NCBI GenBank assembly: GCA_021852345.1
Contig: JAJZNL010000012.1
Location: 1 to 64,000 of the forward strand
Source of the DNA: Actinomycetes bacterium
GTDB taxonomy: Bacteria; Actinomycetota; Acidimicrobiia; Acidimicrobiales; JABEUL01
DNA: 64,000 nucleotides
Direction: 5' to 3'
The position numbers were made by a program, and so were the translations under genes. The stretch's first letter is position 1; each line of letters begins with the position of its first letter. Below, one piece after another: positions 52,029-61,320 of this stretch. The notes below the pieces were generated by a model that saw only the letters and a program-made list of their open reading frames with translations, had not been told where the DNA came from and ran no database searches.

Positions 52029-53582
52029 GTGAAGATTACCTGTGTCGGTCATGCGGGTCTGCTGATAGAAACTGAGTCGACTTCTATTCTGTGCGATCCT
52101 TGGTTTAATGAAGCTTATCTTAACTCGTGGATTCCCTTCCCGTCAAATGAGCACGTGGAACAAGATAAACTGCTTCACTGTGATTTTTTATTTATTTCAA
52201 GCTCGGGACAAGATAGATGTGATGTTGAGTTTTTAGGTAGAGTCGACAAAGCCGTGGCGGTAATACTTCCCGACTTCAAAAGCTTCAATTTGCAAAATAT
52301 TTTAATTGACTTGGGTTTTTATAATTTTATTCATATCCCAAACAATATTGTTTTCAAATTAACGAATTCTCTAGAAATAATAGTGTCAACAAACAGCTCA
52401 AATATGTACGGTGCAATGCCAACTGCGACCATTGCTATCGGCGATGGAATAAATAGTATTTTTGTTCAGACAAATCAATTGGATAAAAAAAGCAAAGATT
52501 TGACTACTTTTAAACAATATGATATTCACTTTGCACAAATTGCTGCGCCCAGTTGGTATCCCATGGTGACCGAAAATCCTGAATCAATCAAGGATATCTT
52601 AAGTAAACAGTTAAGAAATGAGCAGATGCAAGGTTTTTTGGAAGTGATAAAGACTTTTAATGCCAAAGTTGTGGTGCCCTACGGCGGACCGCCGTGCTTT
52701 CTGGATAAAGATCTGTTTTATCTAAACGATGTCGATAGCTTTGAGACAGGTTCCAAGCTTTTCGTGGATGCCTATTCGGCCATACAATATCTTCAAAATA
52801 ATGGAATTGAAAACACGTTATTGGCGTATCCGGAAACCGAAATTGTTATCGAAGGAAATTTTATAAAACTCACTACGCCAAATCTTCAAAGCAAAGGTCT
52901 AGACATAGCCTACGTCGATAAAAAAAGGTATTTGACCTCTTTGGCAAACAAAAGATGCAAAGAGAGTATGCCTGATAAAGAGAGGCCTACAACTGATCTT
53001 TTAAAACAAAGTTATCTATTGGAAAAGCTGTGCGAGTTTATCGAGCCCATCGTCCCGGAATTAAATTTAATTAGGGTCGGACTAAATGGCAGAATTTTAA
53101 TATCGACGCATACCGAGTCGGTCGTTATCGATCTGTTGGATTTGAAGATCGAGAAATTTTCTGGTCAACTATGTAGATTTAAGTTTTATATTGAAGATGA
53201 TGTTTTGAAGCGGGCCATTGAATCGAGTAATAATGAAGCTTTTAAGTCCTTGTTTTATTCCTGTAGATTTGCAACGGAGTTGGACGGTTTTAATAATGAC
53301 CTGGTTTATGCATTTTTGATGGCACTTTCGCCCGAAGCGATAGAGAACCTGGAAGCGGTATTAGAAAAGAATCCAAAAATCTCTGACGAGGCAGAAATTA
53401 ATGGCTACAGAATTCAAAGATATTGTCCTCACCTTAAAGCCGATTTAAGTCAATATGGTCAAATAGATCAGAATATTATTACCTGCACCGTGCACGGATG
53501 GCAATTTGACTTAGAGTCCGGCAAATGTATAACTCAAGATGACAGAAAGTTGTTCGTTAAAAAGCTAAATAACAAAAAGTAA
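52029..53582 (+). CDS. Metallo-beta-lactamase-fold domain plus C-terminal Rieske [2Fe-2S] protein
   Basis: 517 aa; CVGHAGLLIETESTSILCDPWF (UlaG-like) and YCPHLKADLSQYGQIDQNIITCTVHGWQF (Rieske). Confidence 0.82.
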   Translation: MKITCVGHAGLLIETESTSILCDPWFNEAYLNSWIPFPSNEHVEQDKLLHCDFLFISSSGQDRCDVEFLGRVDKAVAVILPDFKSFNLQNILIDLGFYNFIHIPNNIVFKLTNSLEIIVSTNSSNMYGAMPTATIAIGDGINSIFVQTNQLDKKSKDLTTFKQYDIHFAQIAAPSWYPMVTENPESIKDILSKQLRNEQMQGFLEVIKTFNAKVVVPYGGPPCFLDKDLFYLNDVDSFETGSKLFVDAYSAIQYLQNNGIENTLLAYPETEIVIEGNFIKLTTPNLQSKGLDIAYVDKKRYLTSLANKRCKESMPDKERPTTDLLKQSYLLEKLCEFIEPIVPELNLIRVGLNGRILISTHTESVVIDLLDLKIEKFSGQLCRFKFYIEDDVLKRAIESSNNEAFKSLFYSCRFATELDGFNNDLVYAFLMALSPEAIENLEAVLEKNPKISDEAEINGYRIQRYCPHLKADLSQYGQIDQNIITCTVHGWQFDLESGKCITQDDRKLFVKKLNNKK

Positions 53583-53583
53583 T

Positions 53584-54519
53584 CTAAAGACAATTATTTT
53601 CGCTGATATCACACCTTATTGTTTCAGGTTCAATCGTAAGATGATCGATATGATAGGTTTTAGCGAGCGAAGATTTTACGGAGTTGATTATATCTTGAAC
53701 CGCATCCAAAGAGCAATTGTTTTCTATCATGATGTGAGCTGACATTGCATAATAGTCAGAAGAGATGGACCAAATGTGAACATCGTGCATATTTGCAATA
53801 TTTTCCATAGATTCAACGGATTTAATAACGTCTTCAATATTTATATCTATAGGAGTCGCCTCCATCAGTATATTCCATGATCTAACAATTAATTTGTAAG
53901 TGGTGTAAAGTGCAAAAGCGGAAATAAGTATAGCGGCTATTGGATCTAGCATCTTTAACTGTCGGTCGGCCATAGTTGCCAGACCGACGGCAACTATCAT
54001 CACCGAGCCAATTGCGTCAATTAAAAAATGTACCGCCGTAGAGGTGGTCATCAAATTACCTTTATGCGATAATCCAAATCCGGTTTTTGAATTTGAACTC
54101 GAAATAATGGCCACCGCTAGGTTGCTTAAAACAGAAATCGACCCCATAACGATCAGATTAAGCGAAATTACTCGAATTGGATGACCGAATCTTATTGTTG
54201 AAAATACAATCAACAAAACTGCAGTTATCCCTATTACTCCAGCGTTGAATACGGCAGCCAATATGGAAGTGCGCAAATATCCAAATGTCTTTTTGTTCGT
54301 TGGCGCTTTTGTAATCAAATAAGCGGCGATGATTGAAACTCCCACAGCCAAACTGTCGGAAAAATCATGTCCCGCATTTGCTAAAAGCGCCAATGAATGT
54401 GAAAAAACCCCAACTGCAACTTCTCCCAAGATTGTGACCAAACTGATACAACCCACGATCGCAAGAGACTTTAAATTTTCTCCGCTTTTGCTTCTGTAGT
54501 TTTGTTCTGTCGGTTCCAA
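53584..54519 (-). CDS. Cation diffusion facilitator family transporter
   Basis: 311 aa; ANAGHDFSDSLAVG, HFLIDAIGSVMIV, MHDVHIWSISSDYYAMSAHI; TTG start. Confidence 0.92.
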   Translation of the reverse strand: MEPTEQNYRSKSGENLKSLAIVGCISLVTILGEVAVGVFSHSLALLANAGHDFSDSLAVGVSIIAAYLITKAPTNKKTFGYLRTSILAAVFNAGVIGITAVLLIVFSTIRFGHPIRVISLNLIVMGSISVLSNLAVAIISSSNSKTGFGLSHKGNLMTTSTAVHFLIDAIGSVMIVAVGLATMADRQLKMLDPIAAILISAFALYTTYKLIVRSWNILMEATPIDINIEDVIKSVESMENIANMHDVHIWSISSDYYAMSAHIMIENNCSLDAVQDIINSVKSSLAKTYHIDHLTIEPETIRCDISENNCL

Positions 54520-54547
54520 TATGACCCAAATTTTCCAATATGACCCA
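54514..54547. repeat. 15-bp perfect direct repeat (ttccaatatgaccca), period 19, over the CDF start codon
   Basis: 54514-54528 and 54533-54547 identical. Confidence 0.95.
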
Positions 54548-54684
54548 GTATTAAGCTTATCGGATATATTTTAAAAGAAGTTGATAGGTAAGATTAGCGG
54601 TAGTTCAAGAAGTTTTGGTCTGATGGGTTGTTATTTTTTATTAACCTATAAATAGAAAATAAACTATCTTAAAAGCGAGAATAT

Positions 54685-55002
54685 ATGTTGGATCAAACTG
54701 AATTAGAAGAGAGACAAACCGGGCTGAAGCGCGTACTTGATTTAATGCGTCCCGCCATAAAAGATGACGGCGGAGATTTGGAACTGGTGGATGTGGACTA
54801 TGAGATTGGATATGTAAAGGTCAAATTGTCTGGAGCGTGCGGGTCATGCGCGCTGTCGGGCGCTACTCTTGAGGCAGGAGTGGAAAGAATCCTAAAAGGA
54901 AGATTGCCCTGGGTGGAACAAGTGGTCGGAGAGGTAGATGATTCCATGAGCTTTGAAGAATCACACAGTCTGGGTACGGGGTCTTACGTTCCCAATTTGT
55001 AA
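54685..55002 (+). CDS. NifU C-terminal domain-like Fe-S scaffold
   Basis: 105 aa; MRPAIKDDGGDLELVDVDYEIGYVKVKLSGACGSCALSGATLEAGVERIL. Confidence 0.9.
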   Translation: MLDQTELEERQTGLKRVLDLMRPAIKDDGGDLELVDVDYEIGYVKVKLSGACGSCALSGATLEAGVERILKGRLPWVEQVVGEVDDSMSFEESHSLGTGSYVPNL

Positions 55003-55115
55003 ATATTTAGGTATCTAGACCAAGACGTGTTTGTAATTGTAAATTCGAAAAAGGACTTACGGTAAAAAGCTTAATAAGTCGCACTTTTTTATCGCTGAAG
55101 GTTCGCAATTTCCGA

Positions 55116-56294
55116 TTGTTTTTTATCGGTCAGGTGATCTCTGTTAGTGGAACTTGGGCACAAAGTTTCGCACAGGGCTGGCTGGTTCTGACGCTAACAA
55201 AAAATGACCCCGTTGATTTGGGAATAACAACCGCATTTCAGTTTTTACCAATCCTATTCTTGGGCCCCTGGGGAGGTCTGATAGCCGACAGATACGACAA
55301 GCGAAACATACTTTTTATTACCCAAACTGTTTCTGCCATTCAGGCTGCGTCCTTGGGCGTAATGGTTTTGACCGGAACAGCTACCTTTGCCTGGGTAATT
55401 GTATTTGCATTTTTGTTGGGGATGGTTAACGTATTTGATAACCCTGCCAGGCAGTCATTCGTATTGGAAATGGTTGGCAAACAGTACGTTTCTAATGCAG
55501 TAAGCCTCAATTCGGTTTTAGTAAATATGGCTAGAGTCGTCGGACCAGGGGTATCGGGAATTTTAATTGAAACGCTTGGTATCGGTTACAGCTTCGTATT
55601 TAATGCAGTAAGTTTTGTCGCCGTCATTTTCGCTTTGTATCTTATGTCGAAAAATGAGTTATTTCTGATACCTCCCGTAAGTCGACAGAAAAAACAATTA
55701 CAAGAGGGGTTTAAGTACGTTTCGCATAATCGTGATCTTTTGGTCCCACTGATATTAATGGCAATTATCGGAACTTTGGCGTACAATTTTCAGGTCACGT
55801 TGTTGTTGTTGGCCAAGCAGACATTTAAACTTGGCGCCGGAAGATCCGGGCTTTTCTTTACGATAATGGGGGTGGGCGCAATAATCGGCGGATTAGTAGT
55901 TGCTAACAGGAAAACCCCTACAAATAGAAGTTTTTTATTTGTGGCGTTTTTATTTGGGATACTTTTAAGCATCTTGGCCGTTGTCCCCAAAGTTGTATGG
56001 GCATATGTTGTATTGGTGCCGATGGGTGCATTTTCCATAGCTTACGTTGCTCAGTCCAACACTCTTCTGCAAATAAGGTCTAAGCCTGAATATAGGGGTC
56101 GAGTAATGTCCTTGTACTCGGTCGCTTTTTTGGGATCTACGCCGATAGGTTCTTTTATCGTTTCTTTTGTAGCTGCAAAAACTAACCCTCGAAGCTCAAT
56201 TTTGCTTGGAGGGCTGTCTACTGTTTTGGCAGTTTTAATTGCCTCTTTTATACTTAAGCGAAGAGGCCAAGCTGATCCGATGACAAAAAAATGA
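55116..56294 (+). CDS. MFS transporter; coding region probably begins upstream of 55116
   Basis: 392 aa; FFIGQVISVSGTWAQSFAQGWLVL, GGLIADRYDKRNIL; the conserved LSLKVRNFRL extends upstream in frame without ATG/GTG/TTG. Confidence 0.9.
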   Translation: MFFIGQVISVSGTWAQSFAQGWLVLTLTKNDPVDLGITTAFQFLPILFLGPWGGLIADRYDKRNILFITQTVSAIQAASLGVMVLTGTATFAWVIVFAFLLGMVNVFDNPARQSFVLEMVGKQYVSNAVSLNSVLVNMARVVGPGVSGILIETLGIGYSFVFNAVSFVAVIFALYLMSKNELFLIPPVSRQKKQLQEGFKYVSHNRDLLVPLILMAIIGTLAYNFQVTLLLLAKQTFKLGAGRSGLFFTIMGVGAIIGGLVVANRKTPTNRSFLFVAFLFGILLSILAVVPKVVWAYVVLVPMGAFSIAYVAQSNTLLQIRSKPEYRGRVMSLYSVAFLGSTPIGSFIVSFVAAKTNPRSSILLGGLSTVLAVLIASFILKRRGQADPMTKK

Positions 56295-56341
56295 CGTTAC
56301 GCAGATATAACTTTGGCAATCAAATAAGTTGTTTTGTAATC

Positions 56342-57577
56342 CTAACTCGCCTTAGGCTCTTTAGGTAAACCTAGAATTCTTTCGGCTACAATATTTCGTT
56401 GAATCTGTGCCGTTCCTCCCCAAATTGTTTCGGATCTTGAGAAGAAAAATGAGGCCTGAAGAGTTGACGCCGGATAATTCTTTAAAATTGTTCGATCTGG
56501 AAGTCCGGGCAAAGGCGACTCACCCGAATTTAATGATCCAGTTAAGATTTGTCCTTCCATACCCAGTATGTCAATTGCGAGTTCCATTACGTCTTTGTGA
56601 TATTCAGACCAATACATCTTATTCGTGGCACTTAATGCCGCAGAGGAGTTATCATTGTTTAAAGCCGAAGTCAGAGACCTGAGTCCGTTTATCTGCATGA
56701 TTTTAACTTTTGAATATGCCGTAGCTAATCCCTGTCGAATATTTGGATCAGAAATCTTGCCGTTGCTTTTGGCGATTTGAATAATATTGTTGAGCTCTTT
56801 TTCAAATCGTCTGTGTCCAGTGGTCGCAGACGTACCTCGTTCGAATCCCAAAGTTGTCATGGCGACGACCCAACCGTTATTTACGCCCCCTACGACATTA
56901 TCTTTGGGGCATCTTGCATCCGTAAAAAATACTTCGTTGAATTCTGCACTTCCGTCTACTTGGATAATGGGTCTTATCTCTACGCCTGGTTGTTTCATCG
57001 GTACTAACAGATATGAAATTCCTTTGTGTTTTGGAACATCGGGATCCGTTCTCGCCAATAAAAATATGTAGTCAGCGTGTTGAGCTTGTGTAGTCCATAT
57101 TTTTTGACCGTTAACAACCCACTCGTCTCCGTCTAAAACGGCTTTGGTCTTAAGCGAGGCCAAATCAGATCCGGCATCAGGTTCAGAGAATCCTTGACAC
57201 CAGGCAATTTCTCCAGACAATATTTTTGGTAAGAATTCCTTTTTCTGTTCTTCGGTCCCCCATTGCAAAATGGTGGGCCCTACTAGAGTGTCGCCAAAAA
57301 AGTCAGCTTTTATAGGGGCGTTGGCATTGGCAAATTCTTCATTTAAAACAACCAGCTCGATTAAGGACAGACCCTTACCTCCGTATTCTTTGGGCCATGC
57401 CGCACAAATCCAACCTCCATTGTTTAACTTTTCAACCCATTCTTTGGAAAAATTCGCTCTTTGCTCGTCAGACATTTCAAAACCTTCTTGTCCCCAACCT
57501 TTAGGTAGGTTTTCATCTAGCCAAGTTTTAATTTCTTGTCTGAAAGTTTCTGTTTCTTGCGGGTAAGTTAAATCCAT
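56342..57577 (-). CDS. Acyl-CoA dehydrogenase
   Basis: 411 aa; WCQGFSEPDAGSDLASLKTKA, ETIWGGTAQIQRNIVAERILGLPKEP. Confidence 0.94.
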   Translation of the reverse strand: MDLTYPQETETFRQEIKTWLDENLPKGWGQEGFEMSDEQRANFSKEWVEKLNNGGWICAAWPKEYGGKGLSLIELVVLNEEFANANAPIKADFFGDTLVGPTILQWGTEEQKKEFLPKILSGEIAWCQGFSEPDAGSDLASLKTKAVLDGDEWVVNGQKIWTTQAQHADYIFLLARTDPDVPKHKGISYLLVPMKQPGVEIRPIIQVDGSAEFNEVFFTDARCPKDNVVGGVNNGWVVAMTTLGFERGTSATTGHRRFEKELNNIIQIAKSNGKISDPNIRQGLATAYSKVKIMQINGLRSLTSALNNDNSSAALSATNKMYWSEYHKDVMELAIDILGMEGQILTGSLNSGESPLPGLPDRTILKNYPASTLQASFFFSRSETIWGGTAQIQRNIVAERILGLPKEPKAS

Positions 57578-57626
57578 AATTAATAGGTTAGCTGAAATTT
57601 TTATTCATTTTTTTAATAATGTTCAT

Positions 57627-59303
57627 CTAGCCTGTCCATAATCTGGCCAGTTTTATGACTAAAGCAATGACGGCTAAAATAAGGTATCCCCTTAATACGA
57701 ACATGGAAACTTTAAACAGCATGGTTCGTTGGGGTTTGTTTATTAAAGCAAGCGACGGAGTCGACCACTGCTGCCTTTTTTCGGCCAATAACATTTTTCG
57801 ATGGCTTCTGCTTGTTTTTTCACCCGCTAAGCTGGTATTTTTTGTCAGTAGATGTCTATGCTGAACTCTTTTAACGATTCCGACTGGTATTCCGATTGTC
57901 AAGGATATTATTAACAACCATTCCATTATGACAACAGAATTAACATTTGGGAAGACGGTGTTAATGGTTATCACCAGCGAAAGATCTACAAGAGCAAATA
58001 CTATTATTGATGCCAAGATGTTTAACCAGGACGAGTTTACCCAAGGACCTAGCAGCTCTGAGTCGTTGCACAGTAACAACAAAAAAACTATTGCACTCGG
58101 AAGTAAAATTCCGGCAAGTATCTGCACGTAGTAAGTTATGAGTCCCAATGGAACGTGGGGTATTAAAATAAGTCCGGCCGCCAGCGCTATTTGCGACCCG
58201 TAAGTTAGATAAAACCCTTTTGCTTCGCTGAATTTTTTGTGAAGCGAATGTTTTAGTCCAAAAGTGTCACCGTAAGCATAGGAGCTTGACAAGGATACAG
58301 CCGCCGCTCCCAAAAGCGCGGCATCTATTAAGAGTACGGAAAACATGTCTCCCACATAAGAACCTATCGTGCTTCCTAAAGACTTTGCTACGCCCAACGA
58401 ATTGGTAAAGTTATTGAAATATTTGGTGTTTGCAAAAGCGAATGCCGTAGTTATCATTATTGCAATGGCGGCAATGTTTGTAACGGCTGCCCCGATGAAA
58501 GTATCTGCTCTTTCGTACTTTAACCATCTCGGAGTAATTCTCTTGTCGATGACATTGGACTGTTGAAAAAATAGTTGCCAAGGAGCGATGGTCGTGCCGA
58601 CTATGCCGACTATCATCATTACGGCTCCAGTATTCCAACCGCCGAAGGCCGATGGAACTACAAGACCTTTAAGGATGGGATGGAGCTGAGGCCTAACCGA
58701 AAACATCATTACGAATTCAACCAGCGTTATAAAAATTAAAACATATAGAAACCTTTCCCATCTACTGAATGAACCCGTTATCGCAATTAAAAACAGAATT
58801 ACTGCGCTTACAGGTACCGAGATATAGCTGCTTATACCAAAATAGCTAAAGCCGAATGAAATGCCTATAAACTCTGTGGCAAGAGTCAAAAAGTTGAGAA
58901 CAAATAAATCGACTACCGAAAACATCGCCCACCATTTCCCAAACCGTTCTTTAATGAGTTTGCCGTGACCAATTCCAGTTACCGCTCCGAGTCGAGCCAC
59001 CATCTCTTGGGCTATCATCAGCACGGGGATCAGAAGAAATACTACCCAAAGTAATGTTGTTCCATAGGACTGGCCAGCCTGCGCATATGTTGCGACGCCG
59101 CCAGCGTCGTTGTCGCCGATCATGACGATCAATCCTGGACCCGCTATCGCTGCAAAAGCGGTAAGTTTTTTAACCAAAGACATTTTGGGAATATCGTCGT
59201 GGAGCGAAACGCTACCGAGCGCACCTTTGATTTTTAGATTTTCTTGGGCGATTGATTGTGCAGCTACTGCACTTTCAGTAGTTTGGTCTGCGAATTCTGC
59301 CAT
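57627..59303 (-). CDS. Nramp-family transporter, Nramp-related Mg2+ transporter (NRMT) type
   Basis: 558 aa; GPGLIVMIGDNDAGGVATYAQAG (DAGG for DPGN), GTTIAPWQLFFQQS (APW for MPH). Confidence 0.88.
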   Translation of the reverse strand: MAEFADQTTESAVAAQSIAQENLKIKGALGSVSLHDDIPKMSLVKKLTAFAAIAGPGLIVMIGDNDAGGVATYAQAGQSYGTTLLWVVFLLIPVLMIAQEMVARLGAVTGIGHGKLIKERFGKWWAMFSVVDLFVLNFLTLATEFIGISFGFSYFGISSYISVPVSAVILFLIAITGSFSRWERFLYVLIFITLVEFVMMFSVRPQLHPILKGLVVPSAFGGWNTGAVMMIVGIVGTTIAPWQLFFQQSNVIDKRITPRWLKYERADTFIGAAVTNIAAIAIMITTAFAFANTKYFNNFTNSLGVAKSLGSTIGSYVGDMFSVLLIDAALLGAAAVSLSSSYAYGDTFGLKHSLHKKFSEAKGFYLTYGSQIALAAGLILIPHVPLGLITYYVQILAGILLPSAIVFLLLLCNDSELLGPWVNSSWLNILASIIVFALVDLSLVITINTVFPNVNSVVIMEWLLIISLTIGIPVGIVKRVQHRHLLTKNTSLAGEKTSRSHRKMLLAEKRQQWSTPSLALINKPQRTMLFKVSMFVLRGYLILAVIALVIKLARLWTG

Positions 59304-59322
59304 TCATCTTGTTCCTTTCTTC

Positions 59323-59419
59323 GGTTCAACGGATTTATATTGAACCTCCGGAACGGCCGTTTAGATGATTTTCAAGACAACTGTTACGTGATTGAAACCA
59401 GTCTTATAGCTCCGGAGGT
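59323..59419 (-). promoter_or_regulatory. Candidate structured 5' leader of the NRMT-type gene
   Basis: Inverted repeats 59344-59352/59411-59419 (ACCTCCGGA/TCCGGAGGT) and 59323-59329/59340-59346 (GGTTCAA/TTGAACC), arms overlapping by 3 nt. Confidence 0.5.
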
Positions 59420-59865
59420 ATTAAATAACAAAGTCTTACTTGGGGGTTCTGACTTAGTCAACTCTTCCTCCTTTTCTATATAGTTCTTAACAACAGTTAC
59501 TCTAATGATTCTAAATTTGCACAATTACCACTTATTAATAAATAAATTAGTTATTATCCTAGTAGGTTAACTTATGCAGTTGTTTATTGTAGTACCCAAC
59601 GTGCCCATCTTAGTAGGCGCTTCTAATTTCTAAAACCTGTTTTTTATTGTCTAGATCCAAATATCGTTGATATCAATAACATCGACCACAATTTTACTTT
59701 ACGGCAACCGATGAATTGGCTACGATAGGCGATTTAACCAGTATTTCTAGGCTCTTATGGGCAACTATTTATAATTATACCAGATTAGAATCTATGGTTA
59801 GACCACCGACAACTGGTAACTTCTCCTAACAACAGAATATTGTGAACAGAAACCGGTTATTAAAT

Positions 59866-61203
59866 TTAACTTCGGTCAACCAAAGCTCTTTTTCGCCAAT
59901 TCTCCGGCACCAATTTTTCAAGGATATCGTCGACTGTTATTACTCCCACCAGTCGGTTTTCATCATCCACTACCGCCAGCGAATAAAGATTAAAATCACT
60001 CATCAACGTTACTATCTCTGGAAAGTCAGCACCGGTTTGTATGGTCGGAATATCGTTATGAAATATGTCTTTAACTTGGCTATCAAAATTTAACTTAATT
60101 AATTCGGCCGTTCGGATGTATCCCAAAAGTACGTTGTTGCCGTCTACGACGAATACTGTGTCCATGAGCGTGGGATTCAACTTAGAGTGTTTTAACTCTT
60201 GTAATACTCTATCGACAGTTATTTCAGGATCTATCTTGATTATCTCGGAGTTCATTAAACCTCCTGCAGTCTCTGAGTTATACCCTAACAGCTTTCGTAG
60301 ATCTTGCTGCTTTTGAAAGGGAATTAGCTTAAGTACAGGTTCCCGCCTTTCTTGCGTCAATTCGGCAATGAGATCTGCGGCGTCATCGGGTTCCATATTA
60401 GAAAGTAGTTCGGCGATCTCTTCATTTGAACGTCTTGAGACAATGTGGATTTGGTGGTCATCTTCCAACTCCTCTATCACATCGGCTTCAAGCTCTTCGT
60501 TTTCGCCCACGGCATCGAGAATTTCCTCTGATTCAGCCGTATTGGCTGATTCAAGCAAATCAGCAAGTTCACTCGGATGGATATCAGCCAATTTATTGTG
60601 TCGAAGTCTTAGTTTGGAGGTTGGTACGTGACTCATAAATGGTTCTACGTTTAAAAAATCTATTTTATGGTGCAGGTCTCCTTCGGACTGTTTTCGCTTA
60701 ATTATAGACTTTATTTTTCCCTGCCGAAGCTGTATTAACGAAGTGAGAGACCAGCTGTTGTTCAGTTGGGTTATGTGGAAATCGTCGGCTTTAACTAAGC
60801 TTGGGTGGTGTTGTTTGCTAATGTGAATTAATTTATGATTTAAAATATCTCGAGCCAGTAAAGCTTCTTTCGGTCTCCTTAAAAACGGTTCGTAATTGGA
60901 GGGACTGTCTGGGGCCAAAACAATTTTGTTGGGTTTTATTTGAATGACGTATCTGATCGGTATAAAAAATTCCGATCCGTGAGAAATCATTAACAGTCCA
61001 GTTACCGGCGGATAGCTTTCTTCGTCGAAACGAGCAACCATGTCAATTACTTTGCCCACAATTTGATCGTACCGTGTGTGATCATCACGTATGCGATCTT
61101 GGTGCTCAACCACTGTATCGCTACCACATATTATCGGGAGGTCAATCAGACCTTTAAGAGAATATGACGACGTTTCGTCAAAGTCTTCGATTTTATTACT
61201 CAT
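59866..61203 (-). CDS. Soluble protein with MgtE N-terminal domain and CBS pair, no MgtE membrane domain
   Basis: 445 aa; IHPSELADLLESANTAESEEIL, MEPDDAADLIAELT, LGYNSETAGGLMNSEIIKIDPEITVDRVLQEL, CBS repeats; no TM segments. Confidence 0.88.
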   Translation of the reverse strand: MSNKIEDFDETSSYSLKGLIDLPIICGSDTVVEHQDRIRDDHTRYDQIVGKVIDMVARFDEESYPPVTGLLMISHGSEFFIPIRYVIQIKPNKIVLAPDSPSNYEPFLRRPKEALLARDILNHKLIHISKQHHPSLVKADDFHITQLNNSWSLTSLIQLRQGKIKSIIKRKQSEGDLHHKIDFLNVEPFMSHVPTSKLRLRHNKLADIHPSELADLLESANTAESEEILDAVGENEELEADVIEELEDDHQIHIVSRRSNEEIAELLSNMEPDDAADLIAELTQERREPVLKLIPFQKQQDLRKLLGYNSETAGGLMNSEIIKIDPEITVDRVLQELKHSKLNPTLMDTVFVVDGNNVLLGYIRTAELIKLNFDSQVKDIFHNDIPTIQTGADFPEIVTLMSDFNLYSLAVVDDENRLVGVITVDDILEKLVPENWRKRALVDRS

Positions 61204-61320
61204 CGGCTATCACTAATATCTTAACCTAAATTTAAATTTTACACAAGATATTTTATTGATAACGAGAATTATCTAGTCTGTGGAACCGTTTGTGCGGTGC
61301 TTAGATTAAAGCGAGGTAGA

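Noticed and set aside
59304-59500. M-box riboswitch upstream of the NRMT-type gene
   Set aside because: I could not match the conserved M-box blocks from memory; kept only as an unclassified structured leader.
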